Shown here: one piece after another, positions 9,176-18,419 of the stretch
Layout: each line of letters opens with the position of its first letter
How positions within the stretch are numbered: the first letter of the stretch is position 1
Source: an uncultured Prevotellaceae bacterium
GTDB taxonomy: Bacteria; Bacteroidota; Bacteroidia; Bacteroidales; Bacteroidaceae
NCBI GenBank assembly: GCA_902785695.1
Contig: CACZZQ010000017.1
Span: forward strand, 1 to 56,091
DNA length: 56,091 nucleotides
Reading direction: 5' to 3'
The notes under the pieces: generated by a model
Databases searched by the model: none
Told to the model about the DNA's origin: nothing
The model's input: only the letters and a program-made list of their open reading frames with translations
Made by a program: the position numbers and the translations under genes

Positions 9176-10420
9176 ATGGAAACAAGTTGGACAATCTTTG
9201 AGATGTATATAGCCATCTTTGGCCTGATTGTTACAGTTGGAATACTGGGCGACAAGAAAGGCAAGGGGACTACACAGCAACTGCTGGACAATACGCGTGC
9301 CAGGTTAAAAAGCTGTGCCAGCCGTTTCAACCAGCAGGTAAAGCTTCTCCAAAAGGAATACAAAGGAGAAAAGAATCATAGCAGAAGCATTCTGAAAAAA
9401 TACGAAGCGAAATACATCATTACAAAGTCGGACTACAATCGTGAAGCCGATACTGTTATCAGGGAATGGAGCTCTGCAAAAAAAGACAACCAATGGTGGA
9501 AACGCTACTGGGTGGTTGTCATGGTAACAGGCATCATCTGTCTTTTAGGAGCGTGCACAGAGTCTATTGTCAGGCTGGGAGAGAAGGATGAACAGACACA
9601 GGTTCCCATAGAGCAAACACTAAAGGCACACGAGGAAAGAGTATGGGATGCCAAATCAATACCTATGCCCCACCTTACAGATGGCCGCCGCTATGTATCA
9701 AACCCAGACGGAATCATATCGGAAGAGACCGTAAGACGTCTGGATGCCCAACTTATGAAGATGGACGACTCGCTGGGTATTGAATCCGTACTGGCTATTG
9801 TCAGTCGTGTAGAAAATGGAGATGTATTCCGCTTTGCACAAGACATCTTTGACATATATAAAGTAGGTAAAAACGACCGGGGACTGGTCATGGTGCTGGC
9901 TTACGATGACCATAAGTTCCGTTCCCATACAGGTCGTTCACTGGAGGCCGATTTGACTGATGCCGAGGTCTTCAGATTCCAGGAACGCTATCTGATTCCG
10001 AGTATGAAGGCAGAAATGCCAGACAGCGGACTGATATATTTCACAGAAGCTATCTATAACCTTCTGCAAGGTAAGGAACTGCCAGTGATGACAGGATTAG
10101 ACAGTGCTAATAGTGATGATGATGCCGACGATGTGCTGCCAGCCCTCTACTTTTTCCTATTTGCTGCATGGTTAGGTATATATCTGTTTGCTTCCCATCG
10201 TCACGGCTGGAACATGAAGACTTATTACAGCGGTATGCTTGCAAAAAACCCGTTTGTGAACAATGGTTCAGCACTCGCTGCTGGCTACGTAGCAGGAAGT
10301 ATCCTAAGTGGAGGTGGCAGAAGCGGAGGCTACGGTGGAGGCGGCTTTGGAGGCGGTGGCTTCGGAGGAGGTTTCAGTGGAGGAAGCAGCGGTGGCGGTG
10401 GTGCCACATCAAGTTGGTAA
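9176..10420 (+). CDS. TPM-domain membrane protein with Gly-rich tail
   Basis: 414 residues. An N-terminal membrane segment (about 5-22) is followed by a basic, coiled-coil-like stretch, a second hydrophobic segment (about 110-130, VVVMVTGIICLLGAC), an extracytoplasmic TPM domain (about 160-310, with SNPDGIISEETVRRLDAQL and DRGLVMVLAYDDHKFRSHTG), another membrane segment (about 330-350) and a C-terminal tail of GGGFGGG repeats ending in SSW. TPM proteins with Gly-rich tails are commonly paired with LemA, and lemA is the next gene, 42 bases downstream. The molecular function of the pair is unclear. The extra N-terminal membrane and coiled region is not part of the usual YgcG layout. Confidence 0.8.
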   Translation: METSWTIFEMYIAIFGLIVTVGILGDKKGKGTTQQLLDNTRARLKSCASRFNQQVKLLQKEYKGEKNHSRSILKKYEAKYIITKSDYNREADTVIREWSSAKKDNQWWKRYWVVVMVTGIICLLGACTESIVRLGEKDEQTQVPIEQTLKAHEERVWDAKSIPMPHLTDGRRYVSNPDGIISEETVRRLDAQLMKMDDSLGIESVLAIVSRVENGDVFRFAQDIFDIYKVGKNDRGLVMVLAYDDHKFRSHTGRSLEADLTDAEVFRFQERYLIPSMKAEMPDSGLIYFTEAIYNLLQGKELPVMTGLDSANSDDDADDVLPALYFFLFAAWLGIYLFASHRHGWNMKTYYSGMLAKNPFVNNGSALAAGYVAGSILSGGGRSGGYGGGGFGGGGFGGGFSGGSSGGGGATSSW

Positions 10421-10462
10421 TACAAAGAAACATCAAATAAACAACTAATAAAGGTAAGTATT

Positions 10463-11038
10463 ATGAAAAAAAGTTATCTGATTCTTATTGGAATTGCCGT
10501 TGTTGTAATCCTCATCATCGGCTGGGTAAAGAGCACATACAACGGTATGGTTACCGTGGAAGAAGAAGCCACGACAGCATTGGCTAACGTGCAGTCGGCC
10601 TACCAGCGTCGCGCTGACCTGATTCCTAACCTCGTAGAAGTCGTTAAAGGTTATGCTGCTCATGAGAAAGAGACCTTAGAGGGTGTCATTAACGCACGTG
10701 CCAAAGCTACAAGTATGTCGTTGAACGCTGACAACATTGAGGAATACCAGAAGGCTCAGGGTGAGTTGAGCAGTGCTTTGGGACGACTCATTGCTATTGG
10801 AGAAGCCTATCCCGACTTGAAAGCCAACGAGAACTTCCGCGAATTGCAGGTACAACTGGAAGGTACAGAGAACCGTATCAACGAGGAGCGCAACAAAGCT
10901 AACAAGGCCATTCAAGACTACAACATCAAGATTCGTCGTTTCCCCAGCAATCTGCTCGCTGGCCTGTTTGGATTCGAGAAGATGAACAAGTTTGAGGCTG
11001 AAGCCGGTGCAGAGAAGGCTCCAAAAGTATCTTTCTGA
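10463..11038 (+). CDS. lemA: LemA family protein
   Basis: 191 residues. One N-terminal membrane anchor (about 5-22, SYLILIGIAVVVILIIGWV) is followed by the LemA helical domain (about 30-180) with QRRADLIPNLVEVVKGYAAH, GRLIAIGEAYPDLKANENF and NIKIRRFPSNLLAGLFGF, all strong family signatures. The bulk of the protein is expected outside the inner membrane. It directly follows the TPM protein, the standard partner. Its exact role is not established. Confidence 0.92.
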   Translation: MKKSYLILIGIAVVVILIIGWVKSTYNGMVTVEEEATTALANVQSAYQRRADLIPNLVEVVKGYAAHEKETLEGVINARAKATSMSLNADNIEEYQKAQGELSSALGRLIAIGEAYPDLKANENFRELQVQLEGTENRINEERNKANKAIQDYNIKIRRFPSNLLAGLFGFEKMNKFEAEAGAEKAPKVSF

Positions 11039-11072
11039 TTGAAAGGAAAAAATAGACAATTAAGGATTTGAA

Positions 11073-12239
11073 ATGATTGACAACCGCTATATGATGCGTG
11101 GCGTTAGTGCCGCAAAGGAAGATGTCCACGCAGCTATCAAGAACATAGACAAAGGGCTTTATCCACAGGCATTCTGTAAGATTATCCCAGACATTCTTGG
11201 AGGTGATTCTGATTATTGCAACATCATGCATGCCGACGGTGCTGGTACGAAGTCAAGTCTCGCCTATATGTATTGGAAAGAGACAGGCGACCTCTCTGTT
11301 TGGAAGGGTATTGCTCAGGATGCTATCGTGATGAATACCGACGACCTGCTCTGTGTAGGTGCTGTAGATAATATCTTGGTATCAAGCACCATCGGCCGTA
11401 ATAAGATGCTGGTACCAGGCGAGGTCATCTCAGCTATCATTAATGGCACAGACGAATTGTTGGCAGAGCTCCGTGAGATGGGTATCGGCATCTATCCTAC
11501 TGGTGGCGAGACAGCAGACGTAGGCGACCTTGTTCGTACGATTATCGTTGACTCTACTGTTACCTGTCGCATGAAGCGCAGCGATGTGATTAACAATGCT
11601 AACATTCGTCCTGGTGATGTCATCGTAGGACTCTCGTCCACAGGTCAGGCAACTTATGAGAAGCGCTACAACGGTGGAATGGGAAGTAATGGTTTGACTT
11701 CAGCTCGTCATGACGTATTCGCAAAGTACTTGGCAGAGAAATATCCTGAGAGTTTTGACCACGCAGTGCCCAATGATTTGGTTTACAGCGGTAAGTATCA
11801 ACTGACAGATGCTGTTGAAGGTTCACCCGTCGATGCCGGACAGTTGGTGCTCTCGCCTACCCGTACCTATGCACCTGTTATCAAACGCTTGCTTGATGAG
11901 ATGCGGCCTGAGATTCATGGTATGGTACATTGTACTGGTGGTGCTCAAACAAAGGTTTTGCATTTCGTCAACGAGAACTGCAAGGTCATTAAGGACAATA
12001 TGTTCCCTGTTCCCCCACTCTTCCGTGCTATCCACGAGTGCTCTGGCACTGATTGGAAGGAGATGTATCAGGTATTCAATATGGGACATCGTATGGAAAT
12101 CTACGTACGTCCTGAGATGGCAGAGAAGGTCATTGCGTTGTCAAAGTCATTCAATATCGATGCACAGGTTATTGGACACATTGAGGAAGGTCCACGTTCT
12201 CTGACCATCAAGAGCGAATTCGGTACATTTGAGTATTAA
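11073..12239 (+). CDS. purM: AIR synthase, PurM-type (phosphoribosylformylglycinamidine cyclo-ligase)
   Basis: 388 residues. It catalyses the ATP-dependent closure of FGAM to AIR in purine synthesis. The PurM/SelD-type fold is shown by DGAGTKSSLAYMYWKETGD, MNTDDLLCVGAVDNIL, YPTGGETADVGDLVRTIIVD, GDVIVGLSSTGQATYE and MVHCTGGAQTK. It is 35 bases behind lemA and on the same strand as purC. A strong hairpin at 12301-12334 follows the stop. The sequence differs from the proteobacterial PurM but matches the Bacteroidota form; another PurM-like activity cannot be fully excluded. Confidence 0.88.
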   Translation: MIDNRYMMRGVSAAKEDVHAAIKNIDKGLYPQAFCKIIPDILGGDSDYCNIMHADGAGTKSSLAYMYWKETGDLSVWKGIAQDAIVMNTDDLLCVGAVDNILVSSTIGRNKMLVPGEVISAIINGTDELLAELREMGIGIYPTGGETADVGDLVRTIIVDSTVTCRMKRSDVINNANIRPGDVIVGLSSTGQATYEKRYNGGMGSNGLTSARHDVFAKYLAEKYPESFDHAVPNDLVYSGKYQLTDAVEGSPVDAGQLVLSPTRTYAPVIKRLLDEMRPEIHGMVHCTGGAQTKVLHFVNENCKVIKDNMFPVPPLFRAIHECSGTDWKEMYQVFNMGHRMEIYVRPEMAEKVIALSKSFNIDAQVIGHIEEGPRSLTIKSEFGTFEY

Positions 12240-12267
12240 CACTGGTACCGCCTCATCTGTAATTTTT

Positions 12268-12759
12268 ATGAACAAACAAACAAGCTACAATATTTATTAT
12301 AAGGTAACATCGGAGACTTTTCCGATGTTACCTTCTTTTGCTGGCATCATCCCTGATAGGGCTGGCGATACAAAGCCCCAAGGTAAAGCATATATTTGTA
12401 CATTCAAAGACGAGATGCCTCAAAATATCATTACCCGCGTGGTACAATTCCAACTCAACACCATCTTGTTGTGCGGTCAAGAATCGCCCACCTATATTAG
12501 AAACCTTCGGCGCACTCTGACAACCGACATTACCCCCAACCTACAGATATGGAAAGAAGTTAACAACGAGAAATGCCAGACATATGAAGACTGTGTTGAT
12601 GCTTTTGTAATTGACATTAACGAAATAGACAAATATCAAGGCACGCACCCTATCCTAATATCTGGAATTTCAGCAAATAATGATCTTGACAGCTTGTATC
12701 AGAAGTACAAAGGACGATGTTTGGGCTTTATCACGAATGAATTTGGAGATACAGAATAA
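12268..12759 (+). CDS. Orphan TrpF-like protein (divergent)
   Basis: 163 residues from the ATG at 12268; an alternative ATG at 12325 lies inside the preceding hairpin. The order of elements resembles phosphoribosylanthranilate isomerase: SFAGIIPDRAG where TrpF has a phosphate-loop-proximal strand, VVQFQLNTILLCGQESPTYI where TrpF has VQLHGxE, VDAFVIDI, then ILISGISANN and LGFITNEFGD. The usual KICGI start is absent and the catalytic Cys and Asp cannot be placed. No trp genes are nearby. It may be a degenerate or repurposed TIM-barrel protein. This is a weak family call. Confidence 0.4.
   Translation: MNKQTSYNIYYKVTSETFPMLPSFAGIIPDRAGDTKPQGKAYICTFKDEMPQNIITRVVQFQLNTILLCGQESPTYIRNLRRTLTTDITPNLQIWKEVNNEKCQTYEDCVDAFVIDINEIDKYQGTHPILISGISANNDLDSLYQKYKGRCLGFITNEFGDTE
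12301..12334 (+). terminator. Strong hairpin after purM
   Basis: A perfect 14-bp stem (AAGGTAACATCGGA with its complement) and a six-base loop, followed by TTCTTTT. It lies 61 bases after the purM stop and looks like a Rho-independent terminator. It also falls inside the first codons of the next gene if that gene starts at 12268. Confidence 0.7.
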
Positions 12760-12773
12760 TATTCGTACCTTTG
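12742..12773 (+). promoter_or_regulatory. Promoter of the pectinase fusion gene
   Basis: TTTG at 12742-12745 and TACCTTTG at 12766-12773, spacer 20 bases, a good match to the Bacteroidota TTTG-N19-TAnnTTTG promoter. The -33 box is inside the last codons of the TrpF-like gene. The pectinase ATG is 28 bases downstream of the -7 box. Confidence 0.7.
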
Positions 12774-12801
12774 CACACAAATAAAAACTAAGACTATTAA
12801 A

Positions 12802-15800
12802 ATGAATACTAAAAAACTGATTCTATCACTTCTCGTGATACTATTCCCATCGTTATGCATGGCTATCGACTGGGATGGTAAAAAGTATCAATCTATTGAA
12901 CAAAGCATTCAACAGCCACAGTTCGGAAAGGCAACCATACTGATTACCAAATGCGGAGCTAAGACTGATGCTTCCGCAACTAATAATCAGAAGGCAATCC
13001 AGAAAGCCATTGACAAATGCTCGAAAAAAGGAGGTGGACGTGTTGTCGTACCTGCAAATATGACGTTTCTAACAGGAGCTATCCACCTAAAAAGTCACGT
13101 CAACCTTGTTGTTGAGGAAGGAGCTGTACTGAAGTTCGCCTTCCAGCCAGAGCTCTACCCCATCGTTGAAACTTCATGGGAAGGACTTGACTGCTATAAC
13201 CTTTCACCCTGCATCTATGCCTTCCAACAAACCGATATTGCCATCACGGGTAAGGGAACCATTGACGGCGGTGGAACGAAAGAGACCTGGTGGCCTTGGT
13301 GCGGTGCCGAGAAGTACGGATGGAAGCCTGGCATGATTGCCCAGAAGAACGAGGCTCGTCCGCGCCTGTTGAAGAATGGTGAGGACGGTGTGCCTATGAC
13401 TGACGAGAAAGGTAATCCCACCAAGGAGCGCACCTTTGGACAAAAGGACGGTCTGCGCCCCCAATTGGTGAACTTCACTCAATGCCAGCGTATCCTGATA
13501 GAGAACGTGACACTGCTCGACTCGCCTTTCTGGGTAATTCATCCCCTGAAATCACAAGATATCACCGTTCGCGGCGTACATATCAACAACGACGGTCCTA
13601 ACGGTGACGGATGTGACCCTGAGTCATGTGACCGTGTACTCATAGAGAATTGCTACTTCAATACCGGCGATGACTGCATTGCCATCAAAAGTGGTCGTAA
13701 CCGCGATGGACGTGAGCGTGCAATGCCCTCGCAAAACATCATTATCCGTAACTGTGAGATGAAGAACGGTCACGGTGGCGTGGTGATAGGTTCAGAAATT
13801 AGTGGTGGTGCGAAGAATATCTTTGCTCACGATTGCGTGATGGATTCGCCCAACCTTGACCGCGTATTGCGTATCAAGACCAACTCTTGTCGAGGCGGTA
13901 TCATTGAGGACATCTACGTAAAGGATGTGAAAGTAGGCCAGTGTGGCGAGAGCGTACTGAAAATCAACCTCGACTACGAGCATAATGAAATCTGTTGCCG
14001 AGGTAACTACCCAACGGTGCGCAATGTACTGATGGAGAACGTGACCTGCGAGAAATCGAAATATGGTGTCCAGATCATCGGACTGGAAGAAGATACTTTC
14101 GTCAACGATATCACGGTGCGTAATTGTCGATTCAATGGCGTACAGCAGGGCAATACGATTACGGGTAAGACTCGCAATATTATGTTCGAGAAACTCTATG
14201 TGAATGGTGGTCTCGCACTCATGAAGAAACCCTACAAGCATTATTCGGAATGGATGACCCGCTCCGAGATGAAACGCTATCCAAAATCGTATCTGCTGGA
14301 CTTTTCCAATCGTCCCAAGTGGAGTTACGTAATGGGTATTGAACTGGAGGGTATGCTCGACACCTATCTGCGCTATGGTGGGCAAGACATCTTTGACTAC
14401 TGCAAGCTCTATACCGATACGATGATTAACGAGCAGGGCGAGATTCGCGGCTACAACATCCTTGACTATAATCTGGATAACATACGCACAGGCCATTTCA
14501 TGACACGAATGTACCAGCAACTACCAGAAAAGAAAAACCTCATAGCCATGCAGACGCTCATGAAGCAACTGCAGGAGCAGCCAAGAACAGTGGTCGACAA
14601 AGTATATTGGCACAAAGCCATCTATGCCTATCAAGTATGGCTCGACGGCATTTTCATGGGACTGCCATTCCGTTGCTTGACAGCACCAATCACGGAGAAG
14701 AGTCCTAAGACGGTGAACAAAATCTATGACGACGCTGTAGATCAATTGTCCATTACCTACAATCGTACGTTTGATCCCAAGACCAGCCTAAACCGCCATG
14801 CCTATGACGAGAACAGGAATATGTTCTGGGCCGACAAGGAGACAGGCTTAAGCCAGCACTGCTGGGGACGAGCTCAAGGATGGTACACTATGGCTCTCAT
14901 CGAGGTACTTGATGCCGTGCCTGCCGACTATGCACGTCGTAGCGAACTCATAGAACTACTTCAGAAAGATTTCGACGCCATCCTGAAATGGCAGGACAAG
15001 CAGTCGGGTCTATGGTATCAGGTGATGGATTCACCAGATCGCGAGGGAAACTATCTGGAGAGCACCTGCTCGGCTATGTTCACCTACGCCCTGCTGAAAG
15101 CCTACAGAAAAGGTTACGTAGGCACGAAATATCGCGATGCAGGCATCAAGGCCTATCGTGGCATTATCAATAATTTCATCAAGGTTAATGATGACGAGAC
15201 CGTCTCACTGACCCATTGCTGCGCCGTAGCAGGCCTCGGACCTGGCATTAGTCCTGAGGTGGAGGCTGCTCTGAAGCGTATCAATCCTAAGGCGCAAGCC
15301 AAGGAGAATAAACGTCGCAACGGCTCGTACAACTACTATCTCTCTGAGCAGATACGAGACAACGATGCCAAGGGCATAGGTCCGTTTATCTGGGCTTCAT
15401 TAGAAATGGAGCAAATGGGTTTTACTACAGACAATGTGATGAAACATATTAATCGTCAAGCCGTTACAGGAAGAAACAATCCCATTATCACCAAGGCCGA
15501 CCCGCTGGCTTCACTCACCGTTGGTAACGGTCATTTTGCAACAACGGTCGACGTAACTGGTTTGCAGAGTTTCCCTTTTGAATATGAGGCTGGCGTTCCC
15601 CTTACAGCAATGTCAGATTGGGGATGGCATTCGTTTCCAAACACTAGCCACTTGACACCTGAAGAAACACAGAAAGCATTTGACTTAGGTCACAGGCATA
15701 AAGAGATTTACGCCATCGAATATAAGGCTTCAAAGGGCGATTCCGCACGCAACGTGGCTGCAACAGAATACTTTCGCGTAAACCCTCACCGTTTGAATCT

Positions 15801-17640
15801 GGGCATTGTAGGCCTGGAGATGAAAGACCGCAGCGGACAGAAGGTTGAACTACAGTCGCTGGCCGATATTCGCCAAGAGTTGAAACTCTACGACGGTGTC
15901 ATCGAATCTTCGTTTCGAGCTGACAACGAGTCCGTCGAAGTGACCACTGCTGCCCTGCAAAATAAAGATGCTACGATTTATCGCATCAAGTCCGAACTGC
16001 TTAGGGATGGACGTGCCAAGATACGCATCCGCCTTCCCTATCCCACTGGCCGTCATGCAGATGCTGCCACCGACCTATCGAAACCAGAACTCCATAAGTC
16101 GCGCATCGTGATGAACGACAAGCATTCGGCCATTATTGAGCATTCAATCGACTCTATCCGTTATTTTCTGAAACTCAACTGGACAGGCGATGGAGAGCTG
16201 ACACGCACAGCCGATCATGATTTTACACTAAGTGCCACTAACGATGTACTTGTATTCAAAGCTGAGTACTCTGCAACAATGTCATACAGGAAAGATAGAG
16301 ATAACAATATTATCCCCGATCCCATCATCGTGTATGACCAGGAATTGCGCGCTGTGATGAAGGCATGGAACCGTTGGTGGGACGAGGGGGCTATAGTGGA
16401 TTTCTCAGAATGTACCGACCCAAGAGCCAAGGAATTGGAGCGACGTGTGGTGCTCAGTCAGTATCTCACGCAAGTGAACTGCGCCAACTACATGCCACCG
16501 CAAGAGACAGGTTTGACCTACAACTCGTGGTTTGGTCGTCCGCACTTGGAGATGACGTGGTGGCACATGGTGGACTTTGCTCTGTGGAACCGTCCTCGCG
16601 TAGTCGAAAAAGTACTGAATTGGTACAACCGCGTTGCATATACGGAGGCTAAGAAAATAGCTGAACGACAAGGTTTTAAAGGCATCCGTTGGATGAAGAT
16701 GACCGACCCTTGGGCTGGTGAGGCACCTTCAAATACTGGTTCTTTCCTTATCTGGCAACAGCCACATTATATCTATATGGCAGAGGAGATGTATCGCAGC
16801 AATCCTTCGATGGTGACACTACAGAAATATGCAAAACAGGTAGAGGAAACGGCTGAGTTCATGGCCGATTTTGTGAGCTATGATGCCAAGACCAAGAAAT
16901 ATTTCTTACAAGGAGCCACAGCCATGCAAGAGAGTATGTCGAAAGACTTTTCTTATAATCATCCCTTCGAGTTGGCTTACTGGCAGTATGGGCTTAGCAT
17001 AGCCAATGACTGGCGCGAGCGTCAGGGACTATCTCGTAACGCGAAGTGGGACGATATTTGCGCAGGGCTTTCGTCTTTGCCCAAGGAAGCGAGTTTCTAT
17101 ACCGCTGGTTTGCCCAAGGGAAATACCAAGGCCTTGAAAGCCTTCGACCCCTTCGATACCGTAGCATCAGGCAATACGAACAACAACGCACAGATGGAAA
17201 CCTTTAAAGCAAAGACCCACAACGACCATCCCGCCGTGCTGGGGGCATGCGGTTTACTGCCTATACCGAAGTCGCATCCGCTCTACACCACTGACGTGAT
17301 GAGCGCCACCCTGACTGATGTGATGCAGAACTGGAATTGGGCAACAACATGGGGATGGGACTATGGTATGGTGGCCATGACGGCAGCACGCCTAGGGAAA
17401 CCCGATGTAGCCCTGCAAGCTCTGCTCATTGATACGCAAAAGAACACCTATCTGAAGAATGGTCATAACTTCCAGACACTAGACCGTCTGCGAATTTACC
17501 TCCCTGGAAACGGGGCATTGCTTACGGCAGTTGCCATGATGTGTGCCGGATGGGACGGATGTGTAAATCCTAATAATCCAGGATTCCCACAAGACGGTAC
17601 ATGGAACGTACGTTGGGAGAACCTGCAACGAATGCAATAA
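12802..17640 (+). CDS. Three-module pectinase: GH28 + GH105-like + (alpha/alpha)6 hydrolase
   Basis: 1612 residues with an N-terminal signal peptide (MNTKKLILSLLVILFPSLCMA). Residues about 40-480 are a GH28 polygalacturonase-type beta-helix: GPNGDGCDPESC near 265, TGDDCIAIKSG near 289, GHGGVVIGSE near 323 and RIKTN near 357 hold the usual Asp and His positions. Residues about 500-870 are a GH105/GH88-like unsaturated uronyl hydrolase (FWADKETGLSQHCWGRAQGW, THCCAVAGLGPG). Residues about 880-1612 are a further barrel-like hydrolase with a beta-sandwich front and an alpha/alpha part (WFGRPHLEMTWWHMVDFALW, ATTWGWDYGMVAMTAARLG) that I cannot assign to a numbered family. Together they could cut homogalacturonan or rhamnogalacturonan and process the products in the periplasm. 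No susCD pair is adjacent. Confidence 0.85.
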   Translation: MNTKKLILSLLVILFPSLCMAIDWDGKKYQSIEQSIQQPQFGKATILITKCGAKTDASATNNQKAIQKAIDKCSKKGGGRVVVPANMTFLTGAIHLKSHVNLVVEEGAVLKFAFQPELYPIVETSWEGLDCYNLSPCIYAFQQTDIAITGKGTIDGGGTKETWWPWCGAEKYGWKPGMIAQKNEARPRLLKNGEDGVPMTDEKGNPTKERTFGQKDGLRPQLVNFTQCQRILIENVTLLDSPFWVIHPLKSQDITVRGVHINNDGPNGDGCDPESCDRVLIENCYFNTGDDCIAIKSGRNRDGRERAMPSQNIIIRNCEMKNGHGGVVIGSEISGGAKNIFAHDCVMDSPNLDRVLRIKTNSCRGGIIEDIYVKDVKVGQCGESVLKINLDYEHNEICCRGNYPTVRNVLMENVTCEKSKYGVQIIGLEEDTFVNDITVRNCRFNGVQQGNTITGKTRNIMFEKLYVNGGLALMKKPYKHYSEWMTRSEMKRYPKSYLLDFSNRPKWSYVMGIELEGMLDTYLRYGGQDIFDYCKLYTDTMINEQGEIRGYNILDYNLDNIRTGHFMTRMYQQLPEKKNLIAMQTLMKQLQEQPRTVVDKVYWHKAIYAYQVWLDGIFMGLPFRCLTAPITEKSPKTVNKIYDDAVDQLSITYNRTFDPKTSLNRHAYDENRNMFWADKETGLSQHCWGRAQGWYTMALIEVLDAVPADYARRSELIELLQKDFDAILKWQDKQSGLWYQVMDSPDREGNYLESTCSAMFTYALLKAYRKGYVGTKYRDAGIKAYRGIINNFIKVNDDETVSLTHCCAVAGLGPGISPEVEAALKRINPKAQAKENKRRNGSYNYYLSEQIRDNDAKGIGPFIWASLEMEQMGFTTDNVMKHINRQAVTGRNNPIITKADPLASLTVGNGHFATTVDVTGLQSFPFEYEAGVPLTAMSDWGWHSFPNTSHLTPEETQKAFDLGHRHKEIYAIEYKASKGDSARNVAATEYFRVNPHRLNLGIVGLEMKDRSGQKVELQSLADIRQELKLYDGVIESSFRADNESVEVTTAALQNKDATIYRIKSELLRDGRAKIRIRLPYPTGRHADAATDLSKPELHKSRIVMNDKHSAIIEHSIDSIRYFLKLNWTGDGELTRTADHDFTLSATNDVLVFKAEYSATMSYRKDRDNNIIPDPIIVYDQELRAVMKAWNRWWDEGAIVDFSECTDPRAKELERRVVLSQYLTQVNCANYMPPQETGLTYNSWFGRPHLEMTWWHMVDFALWNRPRVVEKVLNWYNRVAYTEAKKIAERQGFKGIRWMKMTDPWAGEAPSNTGSFLIWQQPHYIYMAEEMYRSNPSMVTLQKYAKQVEETAEFMADFVSYDAKTKKYFLQGATAMQESMSKDFSYNHPFELAYWQYGLSIANDWRERQGLSRNAKWDDICAGLSSLPKEASFYTAGLPKGNTKALKAFDPFDTVASGNTNNNAQMETFKAKTHNDHPAVLGACGLLPIPKSHPLYTTDVMSATLTDVMQNWNWATTWGWDYGMVAMTAARLGKPDVALQALLIDTQKNTYLKNGHNFQTLDRLRIYLPGNGALLTAVAMMCAGWDGCVNPNNPGFPQDGTWNVRWENLQRMQ

Positions 17641-17663
17641 CAAACTATCATTCAATAGAGAGC

Positions 17664-17699
17664 AAAAGCGATGGGGTGTTTAATCCTCGTCGCTTTTTT
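17664..17699. terminator. Terminator between pectinase and yadS
   Basis: AAAAGCGA pairs with TCGCTTTT around an inner GGGG/CCTC stem, with a T-run on the plus strand and A-rich sequence upstream. It overlaps the last codons of the convergent yadS gene and can serve the plus-strand gene. Confidence 0.55.
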
Positions 17700-18312
17700 C
17701 TTCATTCTTTAGTATGGGCAGTGATATGTGGTAACGCACGGCAAGGAAACGAATCACGCACGTTACAACAAAACTAATAATAGCAGTGATACCCACAGGC
17801 ACACCCAACTCAACCCCACCCCAGTAGGCCAATCCGCCTACGACACAAGCCATTGCATAAATTTCTTTATGGAAGATGACGGGCTCGTTATTGAGTAATA
17901 CGTCACGGATGACACCACCGGCAGCACCCGTGATACATCCCATGATGATGGCCACCCAAAACGCCTGACCAGCATCCAGACTTCGCTGGATGCCTGCTAT
18001 GGTAAAAAGAGCAAGGCCGAACGTATCAAACACAAACCACGCATTCTTCAACGGCTCCATCCACTTACCCATAAAAGCCACAGTAAGCAGTGCCACAGCA
18101 GTACATATCATGTAAATAGGTGTGGTCATCCAGAAGATGGGTACGTCGAGTATCACGTCGCGTATCGTACCACCACCGATGGCTACTGCAATGCCACACA
18201 CATAACCGCCAAACCAGTCGAAGTGCTTGGCTGCTGCATGGCGAATACCAGAGATTGCAAAAGCAAACGTACCAAGCAATTCTATGACCTTAATTATGAT
18301 ATCCTGATTCAT
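17680..18312 (-). CDS. YadS/TRIC-type membrane channel protein
   Basis: 210 residues of the UPF0126 / trimeric intracellular cation channel-like family. Two internal repeats of three membrane helices each carry a glycine-rich signature, GGGTIRDVILD near residue 47 and AAGGVIRDVLL near 131, plus a seventh helix near the C-terminus. The family forms small inner-membrane channels; cation or amino-acid roles have been proposed and cannot be settled here. It ends convergent to the pectinase gene and has its own promoter facing the one of the histidine kinase. Confidence 0.85.
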   Translation of the reverse strand: MNQDIIIKVIELLGTFAFAISGIRHAAAKHFDWFGGYVCGIAVAIGGGTIRDVILDVPIFWMTTPIYMICTAVALLTVAFMGKWMEPLKNAWFVFDTFGLALFTIAGIQRSLDAGQAFWVAIIMGCITGAAGGVIRDVLLNNEPVIFHKEIYAMACVVGGLAYWGGVELGVPVGITAIISFVVTCVIRFLAVRYHISLPILKNEEKSDED

Positions 18313-18331
18313 TTTAATAAAAATTTGTGTG

Positions 18332-18339
18332 CAAAGTTA
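18332..18339 (-). promoter_or_regulatory. -7 box for yadS
   Basis: The minus strand reads TAACTTTGCA, 19 bases before the ATG of yadS. It is divergent from the histidine-kinase promoter at 18383. Confidence 0.6.
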
Positions 18340-18382
18340 CAATTTTTTCCTCTTTTTTGCATGACTTTTAAACTTTTTTTCT

Positions 18383-18390
18383 TAAATTTG
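18383..18390 (+). promoter_or_regulatory. -7 box for the histidine kinase
   Basis: TAAATTTG followed by CA, 29 bases before the ATG, preceded by a T-rich stretch. It forms a divergent promoter region with yadS. Confidence 0.5.
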
Positions 18391-18419
18391 CACCGGAATC
18401 CGCTCATTAACCTTTACCT

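Noticed and set aside
10168-10440. Arg/Trp-rich 90-residue reading frame
   Set aside because: It is a frame shadow of the GGGFGGG tail of the TPM protein.
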